Shown piece after piece: positions 63,724 through 64,000 of a DNA stretch of 64,000 nucleotides (within the stretch, counting starts at the first letter, position 1; each line of letters starts with the position of its first letter). Source of the stretch: an uncultured Lachnospiraceae bacterium (GTDB lineage: Bacteria; Bacillota; Clostridia; Lachnospirales; Lachnospiraceae); NCBI GenBank assembly GCA_947172645.1, contig CAMWBY010000004.1, positions 155,382-219,381 on the forward strand, in the 5' to 3' direction. The position numbers were made by a program, and so were the translations under genes. The notes beneath the pieces were generated by a model that worked only from the letters and a program-made list of their open reading frames with translations, was not told the origin of the DNA and made no database searches.

Positions 63724-64000
63724 ATGAAAGATGACAGAGAAAAGGAAAAATCCGGACAACAATTAACGATTGTCACAGGTTTTTTTGATTTTGGACGGGG
63801 AAACCATAAAGAACAGGCCAGAAGCAGCCAGAATTATCTTGACTATTTCCGTAAATGGGCAAGGCTGCAGAATCATGTGATTGTCTATACGACCAAGGAG
63901 TTTGCGCCTAAAGTGGAAGCGATTCGGCAAGAGTTTGGGAGAGAGCGGCAGACCGAAATTCATGTGGTAGACAATATCAGAAAAATAGAACCGGAACTCC
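63724..64000 (+). CDS. HtrL/YibB-like protein (3' end outside window)
   Basis: The frame opens at ATG 63724, 12 bases after AAAGGAG, and is still open at the last base of the window (92 codons seen). LTIVTGFFDFGRGNHKEQ near the N-terminus, then YLDYFRKWARLQNHVIVY, matches the start of the HtrL/YibB family, a GT-A-like family of uncharacterised proteins found in capsule and lipopolysaccharide loci. It is probably another glycosyltransferase; the catalytic part lies beyond the window. Confidence 0.72.
   Translation, partial: MKDDREKEKSGQQLTIVTGFFDFGRGNHKEQARSSQNYLDYFRKWARLQNHVIVYTTKEFAPKVEAIRQEFGRERQTEIHVVDNIRKIEPEL

Noticed and set aside
1..64000. CRISPR arrays, tRNA or rRNA genes, IS elements, phage or integrase genes
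   Set aside because: None were recognised: no regularly spaced repeats, no transposase or recombinase motifs and no gap large enough for rRNA.

Overview
The window is one continuous surface-polysaccharide (capsule / cell-wall glycan) biosynthesis locus, cut at both ends. It holds about 51 genes. All but one are on the + strand, tightly packed and often overlapping by 1-30 bases. Purine-rich GGAGG-type ribosome binding sites, frequent GTG/TTG starts, moderate GC, PglK-like ABC flippases and families common in gut Clostridia (DUF1792 GT-D, DUF2304, DUF6020-like, PTPS_related/YfhO-like membrane proteins) point to a Firmicute, most likely a Lachnospiraceae gut bacterium. That assignment is inference. 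No rRNA, tRNA, IS element, integrase or CRISPR array was found, and no gap between genes exceeds 300 bases.

Layout. 1-6.6 kb: partial GT2, pyruvyl transferase, Wzx flippase, GH88/105-like hydrolase and a Wzy/ligase-like membrane protein. 6.6-15 kb: a GT26-GT4 fusion, further GT4s, a radical SAM/SPASM enzyme, a GT-C-like membrane protein, a GT-D enzyme and a CysE-like acetyltransferase. 15-25 kb: PglK-like ABC transporter no. 1, a GT-C protein, a dolichyl-P-mannose-synthase-like GT2 with a DUF2304 partner, GT4/GT2 enzymes and an NAD-dependent epimerase. 25-32 kb: three very large GT-C/YfhO-like membrane proteins, the last two tandem paralogs. 32-44.5 kb: ABC no. 2, GT2, a second Wzx, a GtrB-like GT2, a UDP-GlcNAc 2-epimerase, GtrII-like and DUF6020-like membrane proteins, a GT-B surface carbohydrate enzyme and a fucosyltransferase-like enzyme. 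44.5-46.2 kb: one minus-strand GT-C gene with its own promoter and a shared terminator. 46.3-49.3 kb: a cytidylyltransferase / DRE-TIM aldolase / KdsC-like phosphatase cassette. 49.3-56 kb: GT8, GT4, GT2, FdtB and FdtA homologs and ABC no. 3. 56-64 kb: GT39-like protein, GT2, GT4, O-acyltransferase, GT2, alpha-1,2-fucosyltransferase (GT11), a blood-group-type GT6 enzyme and a partial HtrL/YibB-like gene.

How the genes may work together. Cytosolic GT4/GT2/GT26 enzymes would build a lipid-linked repeat unit. Two Wzx-type and three PglK-type transporters are candidates for flipping it, and the Wzy-like protein for polymerising it. Three polyprenyl-phosphate-sugar-synthase-like GT2s and nine GT-C-like proteins suggest extracellular decoration of the Gtr type. 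The initiating phosphoglycosyltransferase and RmlA/RmlB are not in the window.

Most notable points. (i) Two separate runs of exactly nine G, in a GT-C paralog and in the GtrB-like GT2, each break the reading frame, and removing one G restores both frames; this suggests phase variation. (ii) The cytidylyltransferase/aldolase/phosphatase cassette looks like a CMP-ulosonic-acid pathway in which a pyruvate aldolase replaces the usual NeuB/KdsA synthase. (iii) Adjacent GT11 and GT6 genes could make a histo-blood-group-like H then A/B epitope. (iv) A 163-base, highly structured intergenic region lies inside the ulosonic-acid cassette.
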